Below the pieces are notes generated by a model. It was not told where the DNA came from. It saw nothing but the letters and a program-made list of their open reading frames with translations, and did not search any database. From Polaribacter litorisediminis (GTDB taxonomy: Bacteria > Bacteroidota > Bacteroidia > Flavobacteriales > Flavobacteriaceae), in assembly GCF_019968605.1 (NCBI RefSeq), contig NZ_CP082966.1, forward strand, positions 2,341,001 to 2,405,000: a stretch of 64,000 nt of DNA, written 5' to 3'. Positions within the stretch are counted from its first letter, which is position 1, and each line of letters begins with the position of its first letter. Shown in pieces: positions 19,177-27,914 of this stretch. Both the position numbers and the translations under genes were made by a program.

Positions 19177-20907
19177 ATGAAATCAATTAAAGAATATTCT
19201 GTGCACTTTGAGTCTATAATTAAAGAAACAGTAAAACAAGTAACTGAAAGTAATTTATTAACGGATGAAATCATAAATAAAGGAAATCAACATGCTCAAC
19301 AATTATTAGAAAGTATTCATCAAAATTTCACAATAAAAGTGCCAATAGTAGGGGATTTTAGCACAGGTAAAAGTTCTTTATTAAACGCTTTGATGAGTAA
19401 AGAAATATTACCTACAGGTATTAGACCCGAAACAGCAGTTTCATATGAGTTATACTACGCTCCAATAGAAGTAGCTGAATTATACAGAAATGGATCTGAA
19501 ATTTCTAATTGTAAATTAGAAAGTATTAAAGGTTTGGATGTGAAACCAGGAGATATTGTTAAAGTATATGTAGATAATTTAAAAATTAAAACTTTATATA
19601 ATGAAGGAATAACTTTAGTGGATATGCCTGGTTCTGATTCTGGGGTTGAAGCACATCAAAAAGCAATTCTAAGCTATTTAAAGGAAGGATCTGCCTTTAT
19701 TACATTAGTAGATATTGAACAAGGAAGCATAAAAGGAAGCAACTTAAAATTTATGCAAGAAATTCTTAGCTACAACTTGAGTTCAGCGGTATTGGTAACA
19801 AAGTGTGATAAAAAAACGGTTACTGAACAGGATAAAATTAAAAATTTCATAATTGAGCAAGTTAAACGTTACGATAAGAGCAATTCTTCAGTTGGAATGG
19901 TATCAGCAATGGACTCTAATATCGGAGATTTTGAAAAGGTAATTTCTGATTTAGATAGTGCAAGTTTATTTTATGACCGTTTTCAACCACTAGTTTCTGC
20001 ATTTATGAATCAATGGCAAGAATGGCTGCAATTAGAAGCAAATGTTATCTCTAAGAATAAAGAAGAATTGCAATTAAAATTAGCTAATCTAAAAGAAAGT
20101 GCTGAAAGAGCAAAAGAAGAAATATCATCTCAAAAAACAAGTCCTGAATTGGGTATGTTTGCTGTTGATGAAATTTTACAAAAAGTGAAAGATGCCCTAA
20201 AAAACAAAGCAAATACAATTGGTTCTTATATTCTACAAAATGATCAAGAAGGTGCAAACCGAGAAATTAGTGATACTGCTCGACCTATCCTTATTAATAG
20301 CCTGGAAGGCATCCAATCTAAATTGTCACATCAAATTTCCATAAACTTTGAGGATATAAATCAAAAATTAAAAGAGTTTGTAAGCACCTCTGATAAGACT
20401 TTGAATGTGGTTGATACAATTGGCACCACAATGAGCTCAATAAAAGATAAAATATCTAATACAAATAATTTAAACAAATATAGAGGAATAACAGCTATGA
20501 TCGGTGTAACAACATCATTTATAGCCCCTTGGCTGGAAGTGATTATTATTTTTGCTCCAGATATTTTAAATGCACTCTTTGGTAAAAAAGACGAACAAGA
20601 TAAATTAACTCAGGCAGTAAATGGTTTTGTGGATACTTCTATTCCTCAAATTATTAACAAATTAAGACCAGAAGTGGAAAAAGGAATTGAAGAACAAAGA
20701 CAGATAATTCTTAAAAATATTGAGGAAGGACTTGCTCAAAAAGTAAAAGAAGTAGATGAACGTATTACATTAGAATATCAAAAAATTGCTACAAATGAAG
20801 AAGAAAAGAATGAAAAATTAGTAGCAATCAATCTTTTACAACAAAATTTAAGAGAACTAGCTTTATTTGATATAAAGAGTGTTAATTCTGAGTATGTAAG
20901 TTCATAA
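19177..20907 (+). CDS. Dynamin-like GTPase A with hydrophobic membrane segment
   Basis: A 576-residue large GTPase. G1 is GDFSTGKSS (59-67), G2 is around T86 in RPETAVSYE, G3 is DMPG (149-152) and G4 is TKCD (208-211). Residues about 285-430 are helical, likely coiled coil. A hydrophobic stretch at about 437-469 (ITAMIGVTTSFIAPW then EVIIIFAPDILNALF) could be a paddle or membrane insertion. A charged helical tail of about 100 residues follows. This is the bacterial dynamin-like arrangement of GTPase head, helical stalk and membrane tip. The length is near that of E. coli LeoA. It is the first of three adjacent GTPase genes; the next starts 23 bases later. Confidence 0.85.
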   Translation: MKSIKEYSVHFESIIKETVKQVTESNLLTDEIINKGNQHAQQLLESIHQNFTIKVPIVGDFSTGKSSLLNALMSKEILPTGIRPETAVSYELYYAPIEVAELYRNGSEISNCKLESIKGLDVKPGDIVKVYVDNLKIKTLYNEGITLVDMPGSDSGVEAHQKAILSYLKEGSAFITLVDIEQGSIKGSNLKFMQEILSYNLSSAVLVTKCDKKTVTEQDKIKNFIIEQVKRYDKSNSSVGMVSAMDSNIGDFEKVISDLDSASLFYDRFQPLVSAFMNQWQEWLQLEANVISKNKEELQLKLANLKESAERAKEEISSQKTSPELGMFAVDEILQKVKDALKNKANTIGSYILQNDQEGANREISDTARPILINSLEGIQSKLSHQISINFEDINQKLKEFVSTSDKTLNVVDTIGTTMSSIKDKISNTNNLNKYRGITAMIGVTTSFIAPWLEVIIIFAPDILNALFGKKDEQDKLTQAVNGFVDTSIPQIINKLRPEVEKGIEEQRQIILKNIEEGLAQKVKEVDERITLEYQKIATNEEEKNEKLVAINLLQQNLRELALFDIKSVNSEYVSS

Positions 20908-20930
20908 CCTCAAATTAAATTCATAAAATA

Positions 20931-22841
20931 ATGCTTGGTGGAATAAAAAATAGAATTAGTAAAAACACCACTTTAAAAGAGGTTTTTATAGAAGTAAACC
21001 CATACTTGTATTCGTCTAGTAAAGCGTTAAAACTAATTGCAGGGATAAATGAACCAAAACAAATTACAAATAGTAAAACGAATGTATTTAATGATTTAAA
21101 CAACTATATATATAGTGATGACTTTGAGAATATTTGTAATGCTAATTTTAACTGCAAATTCGCTTATTACTTTCGCAATCAATACGAAGTAATGAAACAG
21201 GATGTCCTTTCCTCTAAAGATGAGGATTGGACAAAAATAGTTTTAGGGGGTGAATTTTCAGCAGGTAAATCAAGTTTTTTAAATTCATTACTTTGCGAAG
21301 AGGATGAGGTTGAATTTTTACCTGTTTCAGAAAAGCCTACGTCTGTAATTCCTACCTATATTTATTGTAGTAAAAAACAGAAAATGCAATATGTAATAGG
21401 AGAGAATAAACAGAATGGAAAAATGCTATTATCTCTTCATGCACTTTTAGCCTTAGGTCACGAATTTGAAAGAAAATATAAAATTAGTTTAGGGGCATTT
21501 TTGAATAAACTTATTATTCAACAACCAATAAAACACAATTTTTTAAATGATGTTATGTTTATCGATACTCCAGGTTACAATAAGGAAGATGGGGAGTCAA
21601 AAATAGATCAAAACACGGCGAAAAATGCTGTGAAAAATGGAGAAGTTTTATTTTGGTTGATTGATGTTGTTGCAGGGACGGTGAAAAAAGAGGATTTAGG
21701 TTTTATACGTGAAAATTTTAATAGAGATAAACCAAAAGTAATTATTTTTAATAAAGCTGATAAGGTATCTTCTAGTGAAATATTAAAAATTATTAAACAA
21801 TCAGCTATAACTTTGAAGGCTAAAAATGATAATTCTATCATAGATATAGTCGCTTATTCTTCTCATGAAAAACAAATATTAAAATCTTATAGAAGTAATA
21901 AATCTTGGAAAGAAATTTTTGAGAAAGTAAAATCAAAAGCTCAGAAAAAGAAAGCTGAACAAGGTTTTAAAGAATCTTTACATGAACACAAAGAGTGGGT
22001 AACCATGGAAACAAATAATAAAGTTAAAGAACTAGACTTAAAAATTAAAGCCTGTAACAATAGTATTATCGATTATAATAATGAAAAAGACATTGATTTT
22101 ACAAACACAAAACGTGAGATTAATTATTATTATCCTAAACGAGCATTTGAGCTTGATAACCTATGGACTAAGTTCCAAAATATATTAGAAAGGGAATTAG
22201 TTTGGATTGAAAAAGTAGGTTTTTTAAATAATAAAGAGAATTTAAATAGATTGAGAACCTCTTACAATGAATATAGTGCCTATAATCGTGAAGTTTCAGG
22301 AATTTCAAATCGATTATTTGAAGAAAAAATAAACAGCATAGACAAATATATAAGAGCAAAAGAAAAAGAAAAGACAGAAGTAATAAATCATCTAATAAAA
22401 GAGAGAGAACTCAACAAGAAAAGTATTCATAAATTAAATGACGACTCTAAAAAATTCCATGAAATGATTAATGATATTGAATTTTTATTGAAAAAATGTA
22501 TTAGAAAACTAAATGAAAAAAAATCAGAAAGTAATTTTTCTCACTTGCGTAATATTGATGTTGTAAAAAAAACTAAAGATATTTTTGATTGCGTTACAAA
22601 TAATGATTTTGATGGCTTTTTAGATTGTCTTTCTAGAAAAACTGAAATTAGTAAATTAAAAAATAATAAAGGTTACAATATACTTTCCTGGGCGGTATTG
22701 CATAAGAAATACGATATGGTTTCTGTATTAATGCCAAAAGCAAGACGTTTGATACAACGAAAAGAAAATCAAATTCTTTCTGCTTTAGAAATTGCAGAAG
22801 GAAATATGGACAAAATAATGATCAATCTTTTAACAAAATAA
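20931..22841 (+). CDS. Dynamin-like GTPase B with ankyrin-like C-terminal tail
   Basis: A 636-residue protein. About 100 residues precede the GTPase head, which has G1 GGEFSAGKSS (106-115), G3 DTPG (212-215) and G4 NKAD (274-277). Two long, strongly charged helical regions (about 330-540) look like a coiled-coil stalk. The last 85 residues (CVTNNDFDGFLDCLSRKTE ... NNKGYNILSWAVLHKKYDMV) resemble two or three ankyrin-type helix pairs, an unusual end for a dynamin-like protein and probably a protein-binding module. No clear membrane helix is seen, so it may depend on GTPases A or C or on the membrane protein at 25054. It is separated from its neighbours by 23 and 22 bases. Confidence 0.82.
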   Translation: MLGGIKNRISKNTTLKEVFIEVNPYLYSSSKALKLIAGINEPKQITNSKTNVFNDLNNYIYSDDFENICNANFNCKFAYYFRNQYEVMKQDVLSSKDEDWTKIVLGGEFSAGKSSFLNSLLCEEDEVEFLPVSEKPTSVIPTYIYCSKKQKMQYVIGENKQNGKMLLSLHALLALGHEFERKYKISLGAFLNKLIIQQPIKHNFLNDVMFIDTPGYNKEDGESKIDQNTAKNAVKNGEVLFWLIDVVAGTVKKEDLGFIRENFNRDKPKVIIFNKADKVSSSEILKIIKQSAITLKAKNDNSIIDIVAYSSHEKQILKSYRSNKSWKEIFEKVKSKAQKKKAEQGFKESLHEHKEWVTMETNNKVKELDLKIKACNNSIIDYNNEKDIDFTNTKREINYYYPKRAFELDNLWTKFQNILERELVWIEKVGFLNNKENLNRLRTSYNEYSAYNREVSGISNRLFEEKINSIDKYIRAKEKEKTEVINHLIKERELNKKSIHKLNDDSKKFHEMINDIEFLLKKCIRKLNEKKSESNFSHLRNIDVVKKTKDIFDCVTNNDFDGFLDCLSRKTEISKLKNNKGYNILSWAVLHKKYDMVSVLMPKARRLIQRKENQILSALEIAEGNMDKIMINLLTK

Positions 22842-22863
22842 GCAATTTAATTTATAAATAATA

Positions 22864-25050
22864 ATGGTAAAAAATAATATTTTTTCAGAACTAAATGATA
22901 AAATAACCAATTTAATAGATACTACAGAGGTTGATAGTTTGTATATAGATGGTATTTATAGATTAAAAGATGAATTGCCTAAAATAGTTCAAGCAGAAAA
23001 AGACTTAATATCGCAAGGTAAAACAATGCGTATTGGTATTATTGGTCAAGTTAAATCTGGGAAATCCTCATTTTTAAATGCGCTCCTTTTTAAAGGTAAA
23101 GATTTACTGCCAAAAGCATCTACTCCTATGACCGCGGGATTAACTGTAATTAGTTATGATAAAGTCCCTAAATTTAAAGTAGAGTATTACTCTAAAGATG
23201 ATTGGAGCATTGTTGAAAATCAGGCAAGACAATACGACGCTATTTACAAAGAAGCTAAAAGTTCCGGTCAATTTGAAGATGAAAGAGATATAGTGGAAGC
23301 AACAAAAGAGAGAGCTGGAGATTTAATTTGTTCATCTCATGAGTTAGTTCAAAAATGCGGTGTTTCTGCTAAAAGATGTATAGGTAAAAAACCCTTAGAA
23401 GAAACCTTAAATTCTATTGATGATTTACAAGGACGCTTAAATCAATTTGTCGGAGCTAAAGGAGAGTTTACTTCTGTTACAAAAACGCTTTATTTGTATT
23501 TACCCGAAGAAGGGTTAAAAGGAGTTGAGATCGTTGATACACCAGGTGTAAATGACCCAATTGTTTCTAGAGAAGAACGAACTAATGAGTTTTTACGTTC
23601 TTGTCACGGAGTTTTTTTACTAAGTTATACAGGTCAGTTTTGTACAAATACAGATTTAACTTTTTTAAAAGAGCGTGTGTATGATCAAGGGATAAGTTCA
23701 GTAGTGGTTTTAGGTAGTAAATTTGACTCTGGATTGATTGATATTGCAAGGACTGCAGACGGTGATTTGGAATATGCTATTGATTATTTATCAGATTCAC
23801 TAAAAGTTGGTTTGAAAGAAGCTTTTGAAAAGAAAAATTTGAGAAATGAACTTCCAAAACTTGATTGTACTTCAGGACTTTGCTATAGCTTATATCATAA
23901 GCCTAAAAATGAATGGGATGAAAACGAAGCTCATATAGCTAAATTATTAATTAAAAATTATCCAGATATCGGTGAAAATAGAGAATGGTTTAGCCTCCTT
24001 GGTAATATTGAAGAAATAAAAGAAAATTATATTGAAAAGGATTTTAAAAGTAATAAGGAACTCATAATTACCGATAGATACAAGGATTTCGTTGAAAATA
24101 ACAGAACTAAAATATTAAACACTATTTCAGAAACTAAAAGTGATCTAGTAGATTACTCTAAAAAAATTAATTCGTTAAATAGTGATAACATTGTAAATCA
24201 GAAAAATCAACGTTTAAATGTCGAAAAATTTGGAAAAAAGTCATTAAATATTATCAATCGTTCAATAAAAAACTTGAATGCTTTTCCTAAAAAATTTTCA
24301 AACAAATTGACTTATGATAGTTTTAACCATGGAACTTATTTAGTGCCTAAAAAATTTAAAATAGAACAATATAGTGGTTATTGGCTCAAGCCAAACAGAA
24401 ATTGTTCTGTTAGCCATGAAGTTGTTGATTCAATAAAATTAAAAGAGATTTTAACTAAATATTTAGATTCTAATTTAGAAAAGGCTTTCAACAAATGGAG
24501 TAAGTATTTTTCTAGTAAAGGGCCTTTTGTTAGCTCTCTTAAAAACACAATTACAGATCTCTTGAAAACAGATGATTTTAATGGTATAGATCCTGAAATT
24601 ATACAAGAAGTGTTATTGGATTCTTTAACGGATATAGACCGATGCGCTGATTTATTTTCAAAAGTTAAAATTAAAGATTTTTACAATGACAGAATTAGTA
24701 GAATAAAGACATCTACTAGAACTTGGGGTGGATATTTTGAAAATAAAAGTGATAGTCCTGAACTTATAATTGACGGTCTAAATGCATCAGAGAGAGATAA
24801 TTATTTTAATGACGTAAATAAAATCATAGAAGAATATAAAGCTGAAATTACGAAGGAAATATCAGTTCAGAAAGAAGATATTGGTAGAATATTAATAGAA
24901 ATGAAACGTTTATTTAATGAGAATATTGGTCAGAAATTTGAAGAAGTAACTGCAAAATATGAACAAATTTTAAAAGATAAGGAATCACGTATAAATGATA
25001 TCGATGCTAGTATTAGTAAATTAGAAGAAATTGAAGAAATATTTAATTAG
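22864..25050 (+). CDS. Dynamin-like GTPase C
   Basis: A 728-residue protein. G1 is GQVKSGKSS (61-69) with TPMTAG as G2, followed by a 120-residue insertion before G3 DTPG (225-228). The G4 position reads SKFD (285-288) where TKxD or NKxD is usual. The C-terminal half is charged and helical, ending in a long coiled coil (DKESRINDIDASISKLEEIE). Two Tyr/Trp-rich segments near 505-530 could touch lipid, but there is no obvious transmembrane helix. It resembles the YjdA/CrfC and Leo groups of bacterial dynamin-like proteins in layout. The next gene starts 3 bases after its stop. Confidence 0.82.
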   Translation: MVKNNIFSELNDKITNLIDTTEVDSLYIDGIYRLKDELPKIVQAEKDLISQGKTMRIGIIGQVKSGKSSFLNALLFKGKDLLPKASTPMTAGLTVISYDKVPKFKVEYYSKDDWSIVENQARQYDAIYKEAKSSGQFEDERDIVEATKERAGDLICSSHELVQKCGVSAKRCIGKKPLEETLNSIDDLQGRLNQFVGAKGEFTSVTKTLYLYLPEEGLKGVEIVDTPGVNDPIVSREERTNEFLRSCHGVFLLSYTGQFCTNTDLTFLKERVYDQGISSVVVLGSKFDSGLIDIARTADGDLEYAIDYLSDSLKVGLKEAFEKKNLRNELPKLDCTSGLCYSLYHKPKNEWDENEAHIAKLLIKNYPDIGENREWFSLLGNIEEIKENYIEKDFKSNKELIITDRYKDFVENNRTKILNTISETKSDLVDYSKKINSLNSDNIVNQKNQRLNVEKFGKKSLNIINRSIKNLNAFPKKFSNKLTYDSFNHGTYLVPKKFKIEQYSGYWLKPNRNCSVSHEVVDSIKLKEILTKYLDSNLEKAFNKWSKYFSSKGPFVSSLKNTITDLLKTDDFNGIDPEIIQEVLLDSLTDIDRCADLFSKVKIKDFYNDRISRIKTSTRTWGGYFENKSDSPELIIDGLNASERDNYFNDVNKIIEEYKAEITKEISVQKEDIGRILIEMKRLFNENIGQKFEEVTAKYEQILKDKESRINDIDASISKLEEIEEIFN

Positions 25051-25053
25051 AAA

Positions 25054-25731
25054 ATGGAAAATAAAGAATTACTAGAATCATTAAATAGCGTAGCCGAAGT
25101 TCTAATAGCAAAAATTGAACAAAAAAAAATAAAAGAACCAGTAACTTCATTTATTAATACTAAAGAAGAAGTAAATATCGAAAATATAAATATTATTAAA
25201 ATTATAATAGGTGGTTTGGTTACAGCAATTGTAGGATGTGGTATTGCCTATTTTACAAATGGTAATTTAATATTGTATTCATTTATTGGAGCTTTCATAG
25301 GTGTTATTTCATCATATTTTTCTCAAAAAAAGAAACAAAATTCAGAAACTGATTCTAACCAAACCTCTGTAGATTATGATCAATATAAAAATGTGATAAT
25401 AAATGATATTCGTAATGTAAATAATGAAATTAGGGATGAGTGGGAAATAGCTATGCAACTTTTAAATGATAAACAATCTGCTCAAATAAATCAGATGCCC
25501 TGGCCATTAGAACAAAAACAATTAGCGCTAAACGAAACTCTTATTTATAAGTCTTTAATTATTTCAGATTACCATTATACAGATGCAATTGAAGATTTAG
25601 AGATTAATGAAAATTTTTCTAATAATATAAATCAATTATTCACAAAATGGAAAAATGGTATTATTGAAATAATTAATAATACTAAAAATGAACAATGGGA
25701 AACTTATTATTCAAAAATTTATATTAGTTAA
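25054..25731 (+). CDS. Small membrane protein with two adjacent helices
   Basis: A 225-residue protein. Two hydrophobic helices at about 50-90 (IIKIIIGGLVTAIVGCGIAY and LILYSFIGAFIGVISSYF) form a hairpin, with a short charged N terminus and a 130-residue soluble C-terminal domain on the same side. No enzymatic motif is recognised. It starts 3 bases after GTPase C and closes the cluster. Its place suggests a membrane anchor or effector pore that works with the three GTPases; that is inference from position only. Downstream (25732-25878) is short intergenic DNA. Confidence 0.65.
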   Translation: MENKELLESLNSVAEVLIAKIEQKKIKEPVTSFINTKEEVNIENINIIKIIIGGLVTAIVGCGIAYFTNGNLILYSFIGAFIGVISSYFSQKKKQNSETDSNQTSVDYDQYKNVIINDIRNVNNEIRDEWEIAMQLLNDKQSAQINQMPWPLEQKQLALNETLIYKSLIISDYHYTDAIEDLEINENFSNNINQLFTKWKNGIIEIINNTKNEQWETYYSKIYIS

Positions 25732-25878
25732 AGTATATAAATGCAGCTTGAATCTTAAGTAACTGAGTAAAAAAATAAAACTTTACCCTTAAAAAGGTTT
25801 TACCAACCATTTTTGACCAATAAGCCAAAAAGAGATATAGCAGGTGCAATAGGTACAAAGATAATTTTCCCCAAAAAT

Positions 25879-27042
25879 TTATTTACTCGCAAATAATTTA
25901 ATATCATTTGCAGAAACTTCTTTTTCGCCTAAAATCATTAATCGCTCTACAACGTTTCTTAACTCTCTAATATTTCCTGTCCAATCATATTTTTTTAGAA
26001 GATGAATGGCTTCTGTTGAAAATACTTTTTTAGGAACTCCTTGTTCTTTTGATATTTTTTCAGTAAAGAAATCTACTAATAAAGGAATATCTTCTCGCCG
26101 CTCATTTAAAGCAGGAACTTTAATTAAAATAACGGCCAACCTATGATATAAATCTTCTCTAAAACGACCTGCAGCAATCTCTTTTTTTAAGTCTTTGTTT
26201 GTCGCCGCGATTACTCGAACATTTACTTTAATATCTTTATCCGAACCAACTCTAGATATTTTACTTTCTTGCAAAGCACGCAAAACTTTTGCTTGCGCAG
26301 ATAAACTCATATCCCCAATTTCATCCAAGAAAATAGTACCGCCGTTGGCAGCTTCAAACTTTCCTGCTCTGTCTTTATTTGCTCCTGTAAAAGATCCTTT
26401 TACATGTCCAAACAATTCACTTTCTATTAATTCAGATGGAATTGCAGCACAATTTACTTCAATCATGGGGGCTTTAGAACGATCTGATTTTTCGTGCAAC
26501 CAATGCGCAACAAGTTCTTTACCTGTGCCGTTTGGCCCCGTAATTAATACTCTTGCATCTGTTGCCGCAACTTTTTCGATAATTTCTTTGATGTGACTAA
26601 TTTCAGCACTCTCACCAATCATCTCGTAATTCTTGCTAACTTTTTTCTTTAACCGTTTATTTTCTACGATCAATACTTTGGTATCTAAAGCATTTCTTAC
26701 TGTATTTAAAAGACGATTTAAATCTGGTGGTTTCGATATGTAATCAAAAGCGCCTAAACGCATAGTGTTCACAGCCGTATCTAAATCTCCATGACCTGAA
26801 ATCATGACAATTGGAATTTCTGGTTTTATCTTTTTGGCTTTCTGTAATACCTCTACACCATCCATTTTTGGCATTTTAATATCGCATAAAACCAAATCGT
26901 AATCATTATCTTTAATCATTTCTAGCCCCAACAAACCATCTTCTGCCTGTTCTACCTTGTACGCGTCATTTTCTTCAGAAATAATTTTTGATAAAACTCT
27001 TCTAATAGCCGCTTCATCTTCTATAATTAATATTTTTGACAT
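25879..27042 (-). CDS. Sigma-54-interacting response regulator lacking a Fis-type HTH
   Basis: A 387-residue protein. Receiver domain at about 3-115 with phospho-acceptor Asp in VLCDIKMPK. AAA+ sigma-54 activator domain at about 145-370 with Walker A GPNGTGKE, the GSFTGA sigma-54 contact loop and a Walker B in GGTIFLDEIGD. The protein ends at about 387, just after the AAA+ lid, and has no C-terminal helix-turn-helix, whereas NtrC-type regulators run to about 450. Similar HTH-less forms occur in Bacteroidota. It would activate sigma-54 promoters without strong site-specific DNA binding. No partner kinase is adjacent; mscS lies 5 bases upstream in the same operon. Confidence 0.88.
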   Translation of the reverse strand: MSKILIIEDEAAIRRVLSKIISEENDAYKVEQAEDGLLGLEMIKDNDYDLVLCDIKMPKMDGVEVLQKAKKIKPEIPIVMISGHGDLDTAVNTMRLGAFDYISKPPDLNRLLNTVRNALDTKVLIVENKRLKKKVSKNYEMIGESAEISHIKEIIEKVAATDARVLITGPNGTGKELVAHWLHEKSDRSKAPMIEVNCAAIPSELIESELFGHVKGSFTGANKDRAGKFEAANGGTIFLDEIGDMSLSAQAKVLRALQESKISRVGSDKDIKVNVRVIAATNKDLKKEIAAGRFREDLYHRLAVILIKVPALNERREDIPLLVDFFTEKISKEQGVPKKVFSTEAIHLLKKYDWTGNIRELRNVVERLMILGEKEVSANDIKLFASK

Positions 27043-27047
27043 ACTTT

Positions 27048-27911
27048 TTATACTTGTTTTATAAGGTGAACATCTCTTTGAGGAAATGGTATGGTAATAT
27101 TATTTTCTTTAAATGCCTTGTCTATTTCAAAACGGATATTACTTTGTGTAAAGCGCACTTCAAAACTATTGTTTAATGTAAATGCAATTCTAAAATTTAA
27201 AGAACTGTCTGCGAAATCAGTAAACAAAACCATCGGTTTCGGGTCTTTTAAAACAGTAGGTTGTGCCTCAGCAATCGCTACCAAAATTTTTTTTACTAAC
27301 ATTACATCCGAGCCATAAGCGACACCAACATCAACGTATTCTCTTGTTTCTGTTCCGTTTTCTGTCCAATTAAATAAAATATTGGTCAAATACAAATGAT
27401 TAGGAATCACCAAAACTTTATTATCTACCGTAACCGCTCTGGTAGTTCTTAAACGTATATCTAAAACCCTGCCAACTTTTCCTTCTAGTTCAATAATATC
27501 TCCAACATGCACAGATTGATCTACTAGTATAAAAATCCCTGATAGAATATCTTGAAAAAGTGTCTGTAAAGCTAAACCTACACCTATTAAAAGTGCTGCG
27601 GATGCTGCAAAAATAGCAGTAACATTTACACCAGATGTATGCATGGCTATCAAAAAAATAATCAGAAAAACAAACCATCTCGTATAACTAAAAACACTTA
27701 CGAATTTAAGCTTATCATTATCAGGCATTTTTCTTGTCACAAACCTCCTTATATATTTTAATAAAAAAGAAGTGATAATCAAGGCAACAATAACAAATAA
27801 AAGTCCCTTAATAGTAATACTTATTTCTTCGCTAAAGGTTAAAGAATAATCCAAAATTGAATTTGCTTCCTCTACAATAGAATCTGTAACTTGCCCTAAT
27901 TTATCTTGCAT
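27048..27911 (-). CDS. MscS-family mechanosensitive channel
   Basis: A 287-residue inner-membrane protein with three transmembrane helices in the first 120 residues. The third, Ala/Gly-rich one (AASAALLIGVGLALQTLFQD) lines the pore as in MscS. The cytoplasmic beta domain (GDIIELEGKVGRVLDI, TVDNKVLVIPNH) and the C-terminal mixed domain follow. It opens on hypo-osmotic shock to release solutes. It lies between an ABC permease gene and the sigma-54 regulator on the same strand with gaps of 3 and 5 bases, so all four genes from 30171 to 25879 form one operon. Confidence 0.9.
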   Translation of the reverse strand: MQDKLGQVTDSIVEEANSILDYSLTFSEEISITIKGLLFVIVALIITSFLLKYIRRFVTRKMPDNDKLKFVSVFSYTRWFVFLIIFLIAMHTSGVNVTAIFAASAALLIGVGLALQTLFQDILSGIFILVDQSVHVGDIIELEGKVGRVLDIRLRTTRAVTVDNKVLVIPNHLYLTNILFNWTENGTETREYVDVGVAYGSDVMLVKKILVAIAEAQPTVLKDPKPMVLFTDFADSSLNFRIAFTLNNSFEVRFTQSNIRFEIDKAFKENNITIPFPQRDVHLIKQV

Positions 27912-27914
27912 TTA

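Noticed and set aside
19177..25050. The three GTPases as tandem duplicates of one gene
   Set aside because: Apart from the G motifs, their lengths, inserts, stalks and C-terminal ends share no visible similarity.
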